A stretch of DNA of 34,353 bases from Actinomycetota bacterium. Lineage in GTDB: Bacteria > Actinomycetota > Thermoleophilia > Solirubrobacterales > 70-9. The notes beneath the pieces are model-generated. The model saw only the letters and a program-made list of their open reading frames with translations, was not told the origin of the DNA and made no database searches. Below, piece by piece: positions 24,474 to 32,069 of the stretch. Numbering within the stretch: the first letter of the stretch is position 1; each line of letters begins with the position of its first letter. The stretch spans positions 1 through 34,353 of the forward strand of contig JAFDWC010000014.1 in the NCBI GenBank assembly GCA_018268655.1. The letters run 5' to 3'. Position numbers and translations under genes: made by a program.

Positions 24474-25532
24474 ATGGCCCTCTCGCCGGAGACCGCCGCC
24501 GACCCGACCGAGCTCGAGCGCGAGCGCGCCCGCATGGGCCGGGTCTCCGGCATCCTCTGGACCGTCTCGGGGCTGGTCGCCCTCGTCTGCACCTTCCTGC
24601 CCGGCGCCGTCCACGCCGGCCTCGCCTGGGTCCTGGCCCTGGTCGCCGTCGTCCTCTTCTACGGGATCGGCAGCATCACCGGCCTGATCCCCTGGCAGCG
24701 CGCCTCGCTCGACCAGCTCGCCCTCGGGACGGTGGCGACGATCCCGGTGGTCGGCCTCGCGATCTACCTCAGCGGCGGCTCGATCAGCTTCGTCGAGCCG
24801 ATGCTGGTCTGCGCGCTCCTCTACGTCGCCTTCTACTTCCCGGCCCGCTGGGCCTGGCCGCTGGCCTTCGAGCTCGTCCTCGTCGCCGGGGCGCCGCTCC
24901 TCTACGACGACCACGCGATCGAAAACGCCTTCGTGCCGCGCTACCTGGCGCTCGCCGGTGCCTTCCTCGCCGCCACCTGGGTGATGATCGAGCTCAAGGC
25001 CCGCCTCGTCGGCGCCGAGGCCCGCCAGCGCGAATTCGCCCGCCGCGACCCGCTGACCGGGGTCGGCAATCGCCGCGAGTTCGACCAGACGCTGCGGACC
25101 GAGCTCGAGCGGAGCGCCGGCCGCCGCGCCGCCGACGCCGTTCCCCTCGCCCTCTTCATCGTCGACATCGACGACTTCAAGAGCGTCAACGACGACCACG
25201 GCCACCCGGTCGGCGACGCCGTCCTGCGCGAGGCGGCGACGCGGATCCGCGCGGTTCTCCGCAGCGACGACAGCCTCGCCCGGATCGGCGGCGACGAGTT
25301 CGCGGTGATCGCCCCGGGGGCCAACGAAAACGGCGCCCGCGCCCTCGCCGAGGCGATTCGCGCGGCCCTCGGCGCCGACGCCGGCGAATCCGGGATGCCG
25401 GCCCCGGCCGGTTCGGTCGGCTGGGCCGTCTTCCCGCTCGACGGCGAGGACTACGAGTCGCTGCTGCAGGTGGCGGACCGGCGGATGATGCGGCGCAAGC
25501 GCAACGCCTCGCGCCAGGAAATCCCCGGCTAG
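24474..25532 (+). CDS. Membrane-bound diguanylate cyclase (GGDEF)
   Basis: A 352-residue protein with about six membrane helices in the first 175 residues and a C-terminal GGDEF domain starting at RRDPLTGVGNRREFD. The active-site motif GGDEF is intact at residues 272-276, and the metal site VDIDDFKSVND is present. The product-inhibition I-site RSDD (263-266) lies five residues before it, as in PleD. It should make cyclic di-GMP from two GTP at the membrane under feedback control. The N-terminal membrane domain is a putative unidentified sensor. No EAL or PilZ partner is nearby in the window. Confidence 0.92.
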   Translation: MALSPETAADPTELERERARMGRVSGILWTVSGLVALVCTFLPGAVHAGLAWVLALVAVVLFYGIGSITGLIPWQRASLDQLALGTVATIPVVGLAIYLSGGSISFVEPMLVCALLYVAFYFPARWAWPLAFELVLVAGAPLLYDDHAIENAFVPRYLALAGAFLAATWVMIELKARLVGAEARQREFARRDPLTGVGNRREFDQTLRTELERSAGRRAADAVPLALFIVDIDDFKSVNDDHGHPVGDAVLREAATRIRAVLRSDDSLARIGGDEFAVIAPGANENGARALAEAIRAALGADAGESGMPAPAGSVGWAVFPLDGEDYESLLQVADRRMMRRKRNASRQEIPG

Positions 25533-25553
25533 GCCGGGAGCGCCAGCCGGTCC

Positions 25554-25904
25554 CTATTCGCTAAGCCGCGCCGACTCGAGCACGCCGAGGATCTGGGTCA
25601 CCCGGCAGACCAGCAGCCGCTCCTCGTCGACCTCGACCCAGACCCCGGCCGAGGCCGGGAAGACGACGTGGTCGCCGGGCGCGATCGGCATCTCGACCCC
25701 GGCCCCGGCCCACCAGTCGAGTCCGGGCCCGACCGCCAGCACGATGCCCTGTTCCGGCGGCGGCTCGTGCGTCCCTGGCGGCACCACCAGCCCCGAGCGC
25801 CGGACCCGATCCTGGTCGAGCTCCTTGATCACGATCTGGTCGAAGAGCGGCCGCAGCTGGTGGCGGACCGACTCGGTCGGATCGGGGATGCGAGACGAAG
25901 CCAT
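25554..25904 (-). CDS. GroES-like co-chaperonin (Cpn10 fold)
   Basis: A 116-residue protein of the Cpn10 family: RPLFDQIVIKELDQDRVRRS, then the mobile-loop-like SGLVVPPGTHEPPPEQGIVL, GPGLDWW, and APGDHVVFPASAGVWVEVDE. No groEL is adjacent, so this is probably a second, stand-alone GroES paralogue. The usual GroES roof residues are replaced by a Trp-rich insertion (DWWAGAGVE), so interaction with GroEL is uncertain. The frame is open 23 codons further upstream, but the ATG at 25904 gives the best N-terminus. It converges with the cyclase gene and diverges from the palindrome/DUF559 locus. Confidence 0.85.
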   Translation of the reverse strand: MASSRIPDPTESVRHQLRPLFDQIVIKELDQDRVRRSGLVVPPGTHEPPPEQGIVLAVGPGLDWWAGAGVEMPIAPGDHVVFPASAGVWVEVDEERLLVCRVTQILGVLESARLSE

Positions 25905-25963
25905 GGCCCCAAGTCTCGCATGCTCCGCATTTCCCGCCACCGCCCCGGGACGAGCCCGCCGTC

Positions 25964-26009
25964 GTTGATGCATTGACGTCGCTATAGCGACGCGAATCCA
26001 TCAACCATG
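25964..26009. repeat. Dispersed palindromic repeat, copy 2, plus adjoining CCATG
   Basis: A 42-bp imperfect palindrome (25964-26005) centred between 25984 and 25985 in GCTATAGC; the inner arms CGTC/GACG and outer GTTGATG/CATCAAC pair. It matches copy 1 (3621-3665) at 39 of 45 positions. Here it lies directly before an ATG (26007) from which the AbiEi/DUF559 reading frame seems to have once started. It may be an operator for the gene's winged-helix domain or the end of a mobile module. Confidence 0.85.
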
Positions 26010-26082
26010 GTCGGGGCATGCCTGGCGGCTCGCCCGCCGCCAGCATTTCGTCGTCGCTCGTCCGCAACTGCTCGAGCTTGGG

Positions 26083-26907
26083 ATGACGCCGAGCGCGATC
26101 CGCCACCGCCTCGCGACCGGCCGCCTCCATGAGGTCCACCGCGGCGTCTACGCGGTTGGCCGCCGCCAGCTCGGCCGTTTCGGCGAACTGACCGCGGCGA
26201 CGCTCGCCTGCGGGCCGTCCTCGCAGCTCAGCCACCGCAGCGGCGCAGAGCTCTGGCGCATCCGTCCGCCCTGGAGCGGACCGATTGAAGTGACGCTGCC
26301 GCTGGGCCTGCCCCACGCCCGCCCCGACTTGAAGATCCACCGGCGCGTTGTCGGTCCGCCGAGACAGGTCCACGGCATCCCCGTCGGCGACCCGCTCTCG
26401 ATCCTGATCGACCTCGCGACCACCGACCTCGACGACGAAGAGCTCGAAGCGGCCGTCAACGAGGCCGACCACCGCAAGCTCCTCGCCACCCCGGTCCTGC
26501 GGACCGCCCTCGACTCCAACCCGCGCCTCGGCGCCGGCCGTCTCCGCCGCCTGCTCGACGCCCAGACCTTCAGCCGCTCCCAAACCGCGCTCGAGCGCCG
26601 CTTCCTCCAGCTCGCCCTCGCGGCCGGCCTGCCCAAGCCGGCCGCCCAGCGCCGCCTCGGCCGCCTCGGGGTCGACTTCCTCTGGCCCGAGCTCGGCCTC
26701 GTCGTCGAGACCGACAGCCTCACCTACCACCGCACCGTCGCCGCCCAGACCACCGACCTCCAGCGCGATCAGGCCCACGCCCGCCGCGGCCTCCGCACCG
26801 TCCGCTTCAACCACGCCCAGGTCTTCCACCAGCCCGACTACGTGCGCGCGGTCCTCGCCGACGTCGCCCGCCACCTCGGCCGCGCCGAGCAGGGCGGCGC
26901 CGGGTAG
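26083..26907 (+). CDS. AbiEi-like winged-helix/DUF559 endonuclease-like protein, 5' frameshift
   Basis: A 274-residue protein from ATG 26083. The N-terminus (LATGRLHEVHRGVYAVG) is the end of an AbiEi-type winged-helix domain and the C-terminal third (RRLGRLGVDFLWPELGLVVE, then AQTTDLQRDQAHARRGLRTV and FNHAQVF) is a DUF559/Vsr-like nuclease fold with D, E and Q residues in usual positions. The family sequence continues upstream in this frame (RQHFVVARPQLLELG from about 26038) without a normal start codon. The ATG at 26007 starts MVGACLAAR in another frame. Removing 4 nt of the CGCCCGCCGCC run (26031-26041) would join them, so the original start was probably 26007 and the gene is frameshifted or misread there. 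It ends 18 nt before kup. Confidence 0.78.
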   Translation: MTPSAIRHRLATGRLHEVHRGVYAVGRRQLGRFGELTAATLACGPSSQLSHRSGAELWRIRPPWSGPIEVTLPLGLPHARPDLKIHRRVVGPPRQVHGIPVGDPLSILIDLATTDLDDEELEAAVNEADHRKLLATPVLRTALDSNPRLGAGRLRRLLDAQTFSRSQTALERRFLQLALAAGLPKPAAQRRLGRLGVDFLWPELGLVVETDSLTYHRTVAAQTTDLQRDQAHARRGLRTVRFNHAQVFHQPDYVRAVLADVARHLGRAEQGGAG

Positions 26908-26925
26908 CCCAGAATCGTCACCTGG

Positions 26926-28851
26926 ATGGCCACTTCTTCCCCCGCGTCCCCGCGCCAGGCGCGGCACCAGCTCGGCATGGCGGCGCTGGCGCTCGGCGCT
27001 CTCGGGGTCGTCTTCGGCGACATCGGCACCAGCCCGCTCTACGCGCTGCAGACCGTCTTCTCGGCCGACAACCACGCGGTGAAGCCGACCGAAGCGGATG
27101 TCTTCGGCGTCATCTCGCTCGTCTTCTGGTCGATCACCCTGATCGTCTCGATCGAGTTCGTCGTCTTCATCATGCGCGCCGACAACGACGGCGAGGGCGG
27201 GATCCTCGCCCTGATCGCCAAGGTCGAGGACGCGCCGCTGCGCTCGCTCAAGACGAAGGCGATCCTGATCGGCCTCGGCCTCTTCGGCGTCGCCCTCTTC
27301 TACGGCGACGGCATCATCACCCCGGCGATCTCGGTCCTCTCCGCGGTCGAAGGGGTCAAGGTCGCGATCCCCAGCCTCGGCTCGCTGGTGGTCCCGATCA
27401 CGATCGCGATCCTGGCCGCGCTGTTCGCGATCCAGCGCTTCGGCACCCACGTCGTCGGCGGCGTCTTCGGCCCGGTGATGGTCGTCTGGTTCAGCGTCAT
27501 CGCCGTCCTCGGCCTCGCCCATGTCATCCCCCACCCGGAGATCCTGAAGGCCATCTCGCCCCACTACGGGGTCGAGTTCTTCACCAACCACTTCGGCACC
27601 GCCTTCATCTCCCTCGGCTCGATCGTGCTGACGATCACCGGCGCCGAGGCGCTCTACGCCGACATGGGCCACTTCGGCCGCGCTCCGATCCGCCGCGCCT
27701 GGTTCCTGATCGTCTTCCCGGCGCTGATCCTCAACTACATGGGCCAGGGCAGCCTGATCCTGGAAACGCCGAGCGCGATCGACAACCCCTTCTTCCTGCT
27801 GATGCCGCACTGGGGCCGGGTGCCGATGGTGCTGCTGGCCACGGTGGCGACGGTGATCGCCTCGCAGGCGGTGATCTCCGGCGCCTTCTCGGTCACCCGC
27901 CAGGCGGTCCGACTTGGGTTCCTGCCGCGGGTGACGATCCGCCACACCTCCGCCCGGGAGATCGGCCAGGTCTACGTGCCGGCGGTCAACTGGGTCCTGC
28001 TGGCGGCGGTGGTCGCCCTGGTCGTCGGCTTCGGCTCCTCGGCCAAGCTCGCCTCCGCCTACGGGATCGCCGTCACCGGCACGATCACCGTCGACACCCT
28101 GCTCTTCCTCGTCGTCGCCCGGGCGCTGTGGAAGAAGCCGAGCTGGATGGTGGCGCTCGGCGCCGCCGTCTTCTTCACCGTCGACTTCGCCTTCCTCGGC
28201 GCCAACCTGACCAAGGCCGAGCACGGCGGCTGGTTCCCGCTCTCGGTCGGCGCGATCCTCTTCGTCGTCCTCAGCACCTGGCGCCGCGGCAGCGAACGGG
28301 TCAGCAGCGCCCGGGTCGCCGAGGAGGGCTCGGTGGCGGAGTTCGTGACCGAGCTGCGCGGCCTCGACCCGCCCGCCGCCCGCGTCCCCGGCACCGCCGT
28401 GTACCTCAACGCCCGCCGCGAGACCACCCCGCTCGCCCTCCGCAAAGGCGTCGAGTACAACCGCTCCCTGCACGAGACGGTCGTGATCATCTCGCTGGAA
28501 ACGACCAAAGCCCCCTACGTCGCCGAGGGCGACCGGCTGATCGTCGACCACCTCGGCTTCGAGGACGACGGCATCTCCCACCTCACCGCCCGCTTCGGCT
28601 TCCAGGAGCACACCGACGTCCCGCGCCTGGTCAAGCTCGCCCAGGAACGCGGAGTCGAGGGCGAGATCGACCCCGAGGGGGCGATCTACTTCCTCTCCCA
28701 GATCTCGATCGTCCCCACCGGCAACGACGAGATGCGGCGCTGGCGCAAGCACCTCTTCATCGCCCTCGCCCGCAACGCCTCGAGCCCGGTCGACTACTTC
28801 AAGCTGCCGCGCGACCGCACCGTCTCGATCGGCTCCCAGATCGAGCTCTAG
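26926..28851 (+). CDS. kup: KUP/HAK/KT family potassium transporter
   Basis: A 641-residue membrane protein of normal Kup length. Family hallmarks are LGVVFGDIGTSPLYAL at residues 23-40, ADNDGEGGILALIAKVE near 86, GLFGVALFYGDGIITPAISV near 120 and ITGAEALYADMGHFGRAPIR near 240. About 12 helices are followed by a cytoplasmic C-terminal domain (from about residue 455). It should import K+ with protons. It begins 18 nt after the DUF559 gene, so it may be partly transcribed with it. No c-di-AMP riboswitch is visible upstream. Confidence 0.95.
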   Translation: MATSSPASPRQARHQLGMAALALGALGVVFGDIGTSPLYALQTVFSADNHAVKPTEADVFGVISLVFWSITLIVSIEFVVFIMRADNDGEGGILALIAKVEDAPLRSLKTKAILIGLGLFGVALFYGDGIITPAISVLSAVEGVKVAIPSLGSLVVPITIAILAALFAIQRFGTHVVGGVFGPVMVVWFSVIAVLGLAHVIPHPEILKAISPHYGVEFFTNHFGTAFISLGSIVLTITGAEALYADMGHFGRAPIRRAWFLIVFPALILNYMGQGSLILETPSAIDNPFFLLMPHWGRVPMVLLATVATVIASQAVISGAFSVTRQAVRLGFLPRVTIRHTSAREIGQVYVPAVNWVLLAAVVALVVGFGSSAKLASAYGIAVTGTITVDTLLFLVVARALWKKPSWMVALGAAVFFTVDFAFLGANLTKAEHGGWFPLSVGAILFVVLSTWRRGSERVSSARVAEEGSVAEFVTELRGLDPPAARVPGTAVYLNARRETTPLALRKGVEYNRSLHETVVIISLETTKAPYVAEGDRLIVDHLGFEDDGISHLTARFGFQEHTDVPRLVKLAQERGVEGEIDPEGAIYFLSQISIVPTGNDEMRRWRKHLFIALARNASSPVDYFKLPRDRTVSIGSQIEL

Positions 28852-28876
28852 CCCGGCGCCGGCCCGCGCCCTCCGC

Positions 28877-29341
28877 TCAGAGCTCGCGCTCGTAGAACAG
28901 CATCCGCGGCCCGCCCGGGCCTTCGAGGTTGGTGAAGCCGGCGCTCTCGTACAGCGCCCGGGCGGCGGCGTCGGTCTCGCCGGTGTTGAGGTCGATCCCG
29001 GTCGCGCCCGCCTCCCGCGCCGCCGCCATCGTCGCCTCCAGCAGCGCCCGGCCGCGGCCCTCGCCGCGCCGCTCCGGCACCACGTAGAGCTCCTGCAAAT
29101 ACGCTTCCGGGCGGCCGGTCCAGGGCGAGGGACGCAGCCGCCAGAGCGAGATCCCGTCGGCTTCGCCGGCGAGGAAGACGAGGATCTCGCCGCCCTCCAG
29201 GAGCGGCCGCGTGAGCTCGGTCAGCACCTCGACCGTCGGCGTCTGCTCCCCGAACTCGGCGTTGAAGTCGTGCAGCAGCCGGGCCACGATCGGCGCCTCG
29301 GCAGCGCCGGCTCGGCGGATCTCGACGGGCCGCGCCACCAC
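28877..29341 (-). CDS. GNAT family N-acetyltransferase
   Basis: A 154-residue single GNAT domain. Motif A with the acetyl-CoA loop is YVVPERRGEGRGRALLEATM near residue 80; motif B is ALYESAGFTNLEG near the C-terminus, and EIRRAGAAEAPIVARLLHDF opens the protein. The substrate is unknown. The GTG start (29341, or GTG 29338) is 10 nt after the stop of the winged-helix regulator gene on the same strand, so the two form an operon. Confidence 0.85.
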   Translation of the reverse strand: MVARPVEIRRAGAAEAPIVARLLHDFNAEFGEQTPTVEVLTELTRPLLEGGEILVFLAGEADGISLWRLRPSPWTGRPEAYLQELYVVPERRGEGRGRALLEATMAAAREAGATGIDLNTGETDAAARALYESAGFTNLEGPGGPRMLFYEREL

Positions 29342-29351
29342 CGCCGCCCGC

Positions 29352-29933
29352 TCAGGCCCCGGGCATCTTGAACAGCGCCTGCGAGGAGGAGACCGGCGTC
29401 CCCTCGGCCTTCGCCTCGAGCAGGCGGCCGGCGCTCCGCGCCTTCACTTCCTCCAGCTCTTCGAAGGCCCGCTGGTGGATCGCCAGCGCTTCCGCGATCC
29501 CGTCCTCGTCGAGGAGGAGCGGCGTCCGGGTCAGCCAGAAGTCCTTGTCGGAGCCGACGATCTTGGCCTCGGCCGAGGCGACGAAGTCGTCGATCACCTT
29601 CTGCATCGATTCCCCGACCAGGTCTTCTTTGATCACCGGGTCGAGCTCTTCCCACTCGCTCTCGTCGACCAGGTTGCGGGTCGTCGCCCGGTAGAAGTGC
29701 TCGACCGCGCCCCGCACGTGCCGCTCTTTGACCAGCTCGACGCAACCGAGCTGTTCGAGGCGCTTGGTGTGGTAGCTGACGTTGTGGAGATGGTCGCCGA
29801 GGTCCCGCGCCAGTTCGGCGGGGCTCGCTGTGCGTTCGCTGAGGATGCGCAGGATCGAGGTCCGCAGCGGATGCGACATCGCCTTCATCAGGCGTTCGGA
29901 CTCGGCTCTGCGGCGGTCGCTGGTCGATGCCAT
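29352..29933 (-). CDS. ArsR-like winged-helix transcriptional regulator
   Basis: A 193-residue protein with an N-terminal winged helix (residues 10-80): KAMSHPLRTSILRILSERTA then SPAELARDLGDHLHNVSYHT and KRLEQLGCVELV, as in ArsR-type regulators. No metal-binding Cys pair is visible. The C-terminal 100 residues are helical and acidic, with no recognised ligand domain. The ATG at 29933 is preceded by GGAGGG about 5 nt upstream, preferred over the upstream ATG at 29975. It is the first gene of a two-gene operon with a GNAT enzyme, and a 22-bp near-palindrome at 30028-30049 about 95 nt upstream could be its operator. Confidence 0.85.
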   Translation of the reverse strand: MASTSDRRRAESERLMKAMSHPLRTSILRILSERTASPAELARDLGDHLHNVSYHTKRLEQLGCVELVKERHVRGAVEHFYRATTRNLVDESEWEELDPVIKEDLVGESMQKVIDDFVASAEAKIVGSDKDFWLTRTPLLLDEDGIAEALAIHQRAFEELEEVKARSAGRLLEAKAEGTPVSSSQALFKMPGA

Positions 29934-30027
29934 CTGCGCGCCCTCCAGAGCGCTGGGGAAACGAAGGTCGAGCACAGTTACTCAGTTTTCGCCTTCCGCA
30001 AACATTTACTCGCCCGCTGGAGAAGGT

Positions 30028-30049
30028 GCGTTCCCACCGGTGAGAACGC
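30028..30049. promoter_or_regulatory. 22-bp near-perfect palindrome (operator or terminator)
   Basis: GCGTTCCCACC and GGTGAGAACGC are reverse complements except for one position. It lies 20 nt past the methyltransferase stop and about 95 nt before the winged-helix gene. Lack of a T-run and an 11+11 dyad favour an ArsR-type operator over a terminator. Confidence 0.5.
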
Positions 30050-30069
30050 TCTGCTCATCTGGCCGGCGA

Positions 30070-30843
30070 CTACAGCGAGCGCGCGATGTAGACGATCTTG
30101 TGGTCGACGTCGTCGTCGGCCGGTTCGCGCAGCACGACCTCGGTCCCGACCTCGCGCTGGCCGAGCACGGCGAGGCTCTCGAAGCCCGCGGCCGCGAGCG
30201 CCGCTTCGACCTCCTCGATCTCGAAGTAGCGCTCGGCGTTGACGATCGGCTCGATTCCGTCGCCCTCGATCCGCACCCGGAAGACCGGCGCCGAGCCGTC
30301 GCGCCCGAGCGCCGTCCAGCTCCAGCTGCGGCCGTCCTTGACCACCTCGTCGGCGGCCTCCTCGTAGGCGAGCCGGAACGTCAGCCGCGAGTTGGTGTCG
30401 AAGAGGAGCAGCCCGCCGGGCGCGAGGTTGGGGCGGATCGCCCGCAGCGCCTGCTCGAGCTCACCGTCGCCGAGCAGGTAGTTGAGCGCGTCGTTCATCA
30501 CCAGCACCAGCTCGAACTCGCCGAAGCGCGGCAGCTCGCGCATGTCGGCGACCGCGAGCGTGACCGCCTCGCCGAACTGCTCGCGCGCCCGCCCCAGCAT
30601 CGCCGGCGAGAGGTCGCAGCCGTGGATCTCCCAGCCCCGCTTCAGCAGCGGCGCGAAGGCGCGCCCGGTGCCGCAGCCGACGTCGAGGACGCGGCCGTGC
30701 CGCAGCCGCCGCTGCTCGAGCTCCGGCAGCAGCTTGTGGCCGAGCCACATCTCATAGTCGTTCTGGTGGTTGAACTCGTTGTAGATCTGCGCGAACCGCT
30801 CGTAGGTCGAGAGCGCCTCGTTCCCGCCCGCCTCCGATCCCAT
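30070..30843 (-). CDS. SAM-dependent methyltransferase, class I
   Basis: A 257-residue Rossmann-fold methyltransferase. Motif I is VLDVGCGTGRAFAPLLKRGW near residue 53, followed by GCDLSPAMLGRAREQF, VADMRELP (motif II region), and LVLVMNDALNYLLGDGELEQ (post II). The N-terminal YERFAQIYNEFNHQNDYEMW is typical of small-molecule methyltransferases. The substrate cannot be told. It shares a 21-nt divergent start region with the queuosine salvage gene; -10-like GATACT lies 6 nt before the ATG. Confidence 0.87.
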   Translation of the reverse strand: MGSEAGGNEALSTYERFAQIYNEFNHQNDYEMWLGHKLLPELEQRRLRHGRVLDVGCGTGRAFAPLLKRGWEIHGCDLSPAMLGRAREQFGEAVTLAVADMRELPRFGEFELVLVMNDALNYLLGDGELEQALRAIRPNLAPGGLLLFDTNSRLTFRLAYEEAADEVVKDGRSWSWTALGRDGSAPVFRVRIEGDGIEPIVNAERYFEIEEVEAALAAAGFESLAVLGQREVGTEVVLREPADDDVDHKIVYIARSL

Positions 30844-30849
30844 TGCCCC

Positions 30850-30857
30850 AGTATCTA
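30850..30857. promoter_or_regulatory. Overlapping divergent -10 elements
   Basis: GATACT on the minus strand (30855 down to 30850) is 6 nt before the methyltransferase ATG. TATCTA on the plus strand (30852-30857) is 9 nt before the GTG at 30867. The two overlap, so the promoters should compete. Confidence 0.45.
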
Positions 30858-30866
30858 CGTAACGGT

Positions 30867-31826
30867 GTGACGTTGTCGACCTTTGAGTCCAAACCGGTCA
30901 GCGAGCGCGTGCGGGAGGCAGCCGCCTGGGTGGTCGAGCGGGCGCGCTCTGTGGCGATCGACGAGGCGCGGATCCCGGCCTACGCCGCGTCGCTGCCGGC
31001 GGCCGCGCCGGCGCCGCCCGACCCGGGGGTCGAGCTGCTCGAGGGCGACCGCGAGGCCCGCGCCGCCTTCGTCCTCTGCCTCGACGCGATCAATTTCGGC
31101 TCCGGCTGGTGGCCGACGATCCGCAAGCGCCCCGGCCGCAGCGGCTACTTCACCGTCGCCGCCGGGGTCACCGAGCGCTTCCGCGAAGAGGGCCCGTGGA
31201 CGGCGGCCGGCCTCGTCGCGATCGAGCCGGCGGCGATCGCCGCAGCTCTCGGCCAAGACCCCGGGCACCCGCTGATGGCCGACTTCGCCGCCACCCTCCG
31301 CGACCTCGGCGCCCACGTCGAGGCCGAGCACGGCGGCAGCTTCGCCGCGGTCATCGACGCCGCCGCCGGCTCCGCGCCCGCCCTCGTCGACCTGCTCGCC
31401 GGCTGGGACGCCTTCGCCGATACCTCCACCTACGACGGGCGCGAGGTGCCCTTCTTCAAGCGCGCCCAGATCGCCGCCGCCGACGTCGGCCGCGCCGGCC
31501 TCGCCCCCGAGCTCCGCGACCTCGACCGCCTCACCGCCTTCGCCGACAACCTCGTCCCCCACGTCCTCTGCCTCGACGGCCTGCTCCGCCTCGACCTGGC
31601 GCTGACCGCCCGGATCGAAGCCGGCCGGCTGCTCGAGCACGGCTCGCCGGAGGAGGTCGAGCTGCGCGCCGCCGCCGTGCAGGCGGTCGAGCTCCTCGCT
31701 GCCGCCCGCGCGGCCGGCCCCGCCCCGCTCACCCCGGCCGAGATCGACGCCGCCCTCTGGAACCGCGGCCGCGGCCACCGCTACAAGTCCGTCCCGCGCC
31801 CCCGCTGCCGTAACACCGCCTACTGA
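30867..31826 (+). CDS. Queuosine salvage protein (QNG1/DUF2419 family)
   Basis: A 319-residue protein of the DUF2419 family (PF10343), whose studied members (QNG1) release queuine from queuosine 5'-phosphate so that it can be reused in tRNA. Visible hallmarks are VLCLDAINFGSGWWP near residue 70, EVPFFKRAQIAAADV near 195, LDRLTAFADNLVPHVLCLDG near 220, EVELRAAAVQAVELL near 265 and the terminal ALWNRGRGHRYKS...CRNTAY. The family is best known in eukaryotes but occurs in scattered bacteria. No queuine transporter or tgt gene is nearby in the window. GTG 30867 is chosen over the TTG at 30843, which overlaps the divergent start. Confidence 0.82.
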   Translation: MTLSTFESKPVSERVREAAAWVVERARSVAIDEARIPAYAASLPAAAPAPPDPGVELLEGDREARAAFVLCLDAINFGSGWWPTIRKRPGRSGYFTVAAGVTERFREEGPWTAAGLVAIEPAAIAAALGQDPGHPLMADFAATLRDLGAHVEAEHGGSFAAVIDAAAGSAPALVDLLAGWDAFADTSTYDGREVPFFKRAQIAAADVGRAGLAPELRDLDRLTAFADNLVPHVLCLDGLLRLDLALTARIEAGRLLEHGSPEEVELRAAAVQAVELLAAARAAGPAPLTPAEIDAALWNRGRGHRYKSVPRPRCRNTAY

Positions 31827-31839
31827 GCGATCTCAGGCG

Positions 31840-31845
31840 TAGCAT
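31840..31845 (+). promoter_or_regulatory. -10 element of the small protein/nucleotidyltransferase pair
   Basis: TAGCAT, 8 nt before the ATG at 31854. Confidence 0.45.
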
Positions 31846-31853
31846 TTGAGCCG

Positions 31854-32069
31854 ATGGCCACCAATCCCAAACCTCTCTTCTCCGTCGGCAGCGAGGCCGA
31901 GTGGGCTCGGATCAACGAGGAAGAGGAGCGCCAGGAAGCAGAATTCGCCGCGTCGTTGTCGATGGCGGAGCGTGTCGCGTACGGACAGAAGCTCTCGCAA
32001 CAAGCAATGTCTCTATTCGCCGCGTCAGTAAGGGCTGGCCATGTCTCCAGACGAGCTCTCTGGTCCTGA
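31854..32069 (+). CDS. Small protein paired with a nucleotidyltransferase (putative antitoxin/partner)
   Basis: A 71-residue helical, charged protein (SEAEWARINEEEERQEAEFA then SLSMAERVAYGQKLSQQA). No named domain is recognised. Its last 29 nt overlap the start of the nucleotidyltransferase gene in another frame, so expression is coupled. Small partners in this position occur with MNT/AbiEii-like nucleotidyltransferases, which suggests one half of a toxin-antitoxin-like pair. Codon use has more A and T than neighbouring genes, hinting at transfer. Confidence 0.7.
   Translation: MATNPKPLFSVGSEAEWARINEEEERQEAEFAASLSMAERVAYGQKLSQQAMSLFAASVRAGHVSRRALWS

Noticed and set aside
25561-28752. 1063-residue minus-strand frame
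   Set aside because: Lies opposite kup and the DUF559 gene; its Asp/Arg/Gly/Val-rich composition is the usual shadow of high-GC coding sequence.
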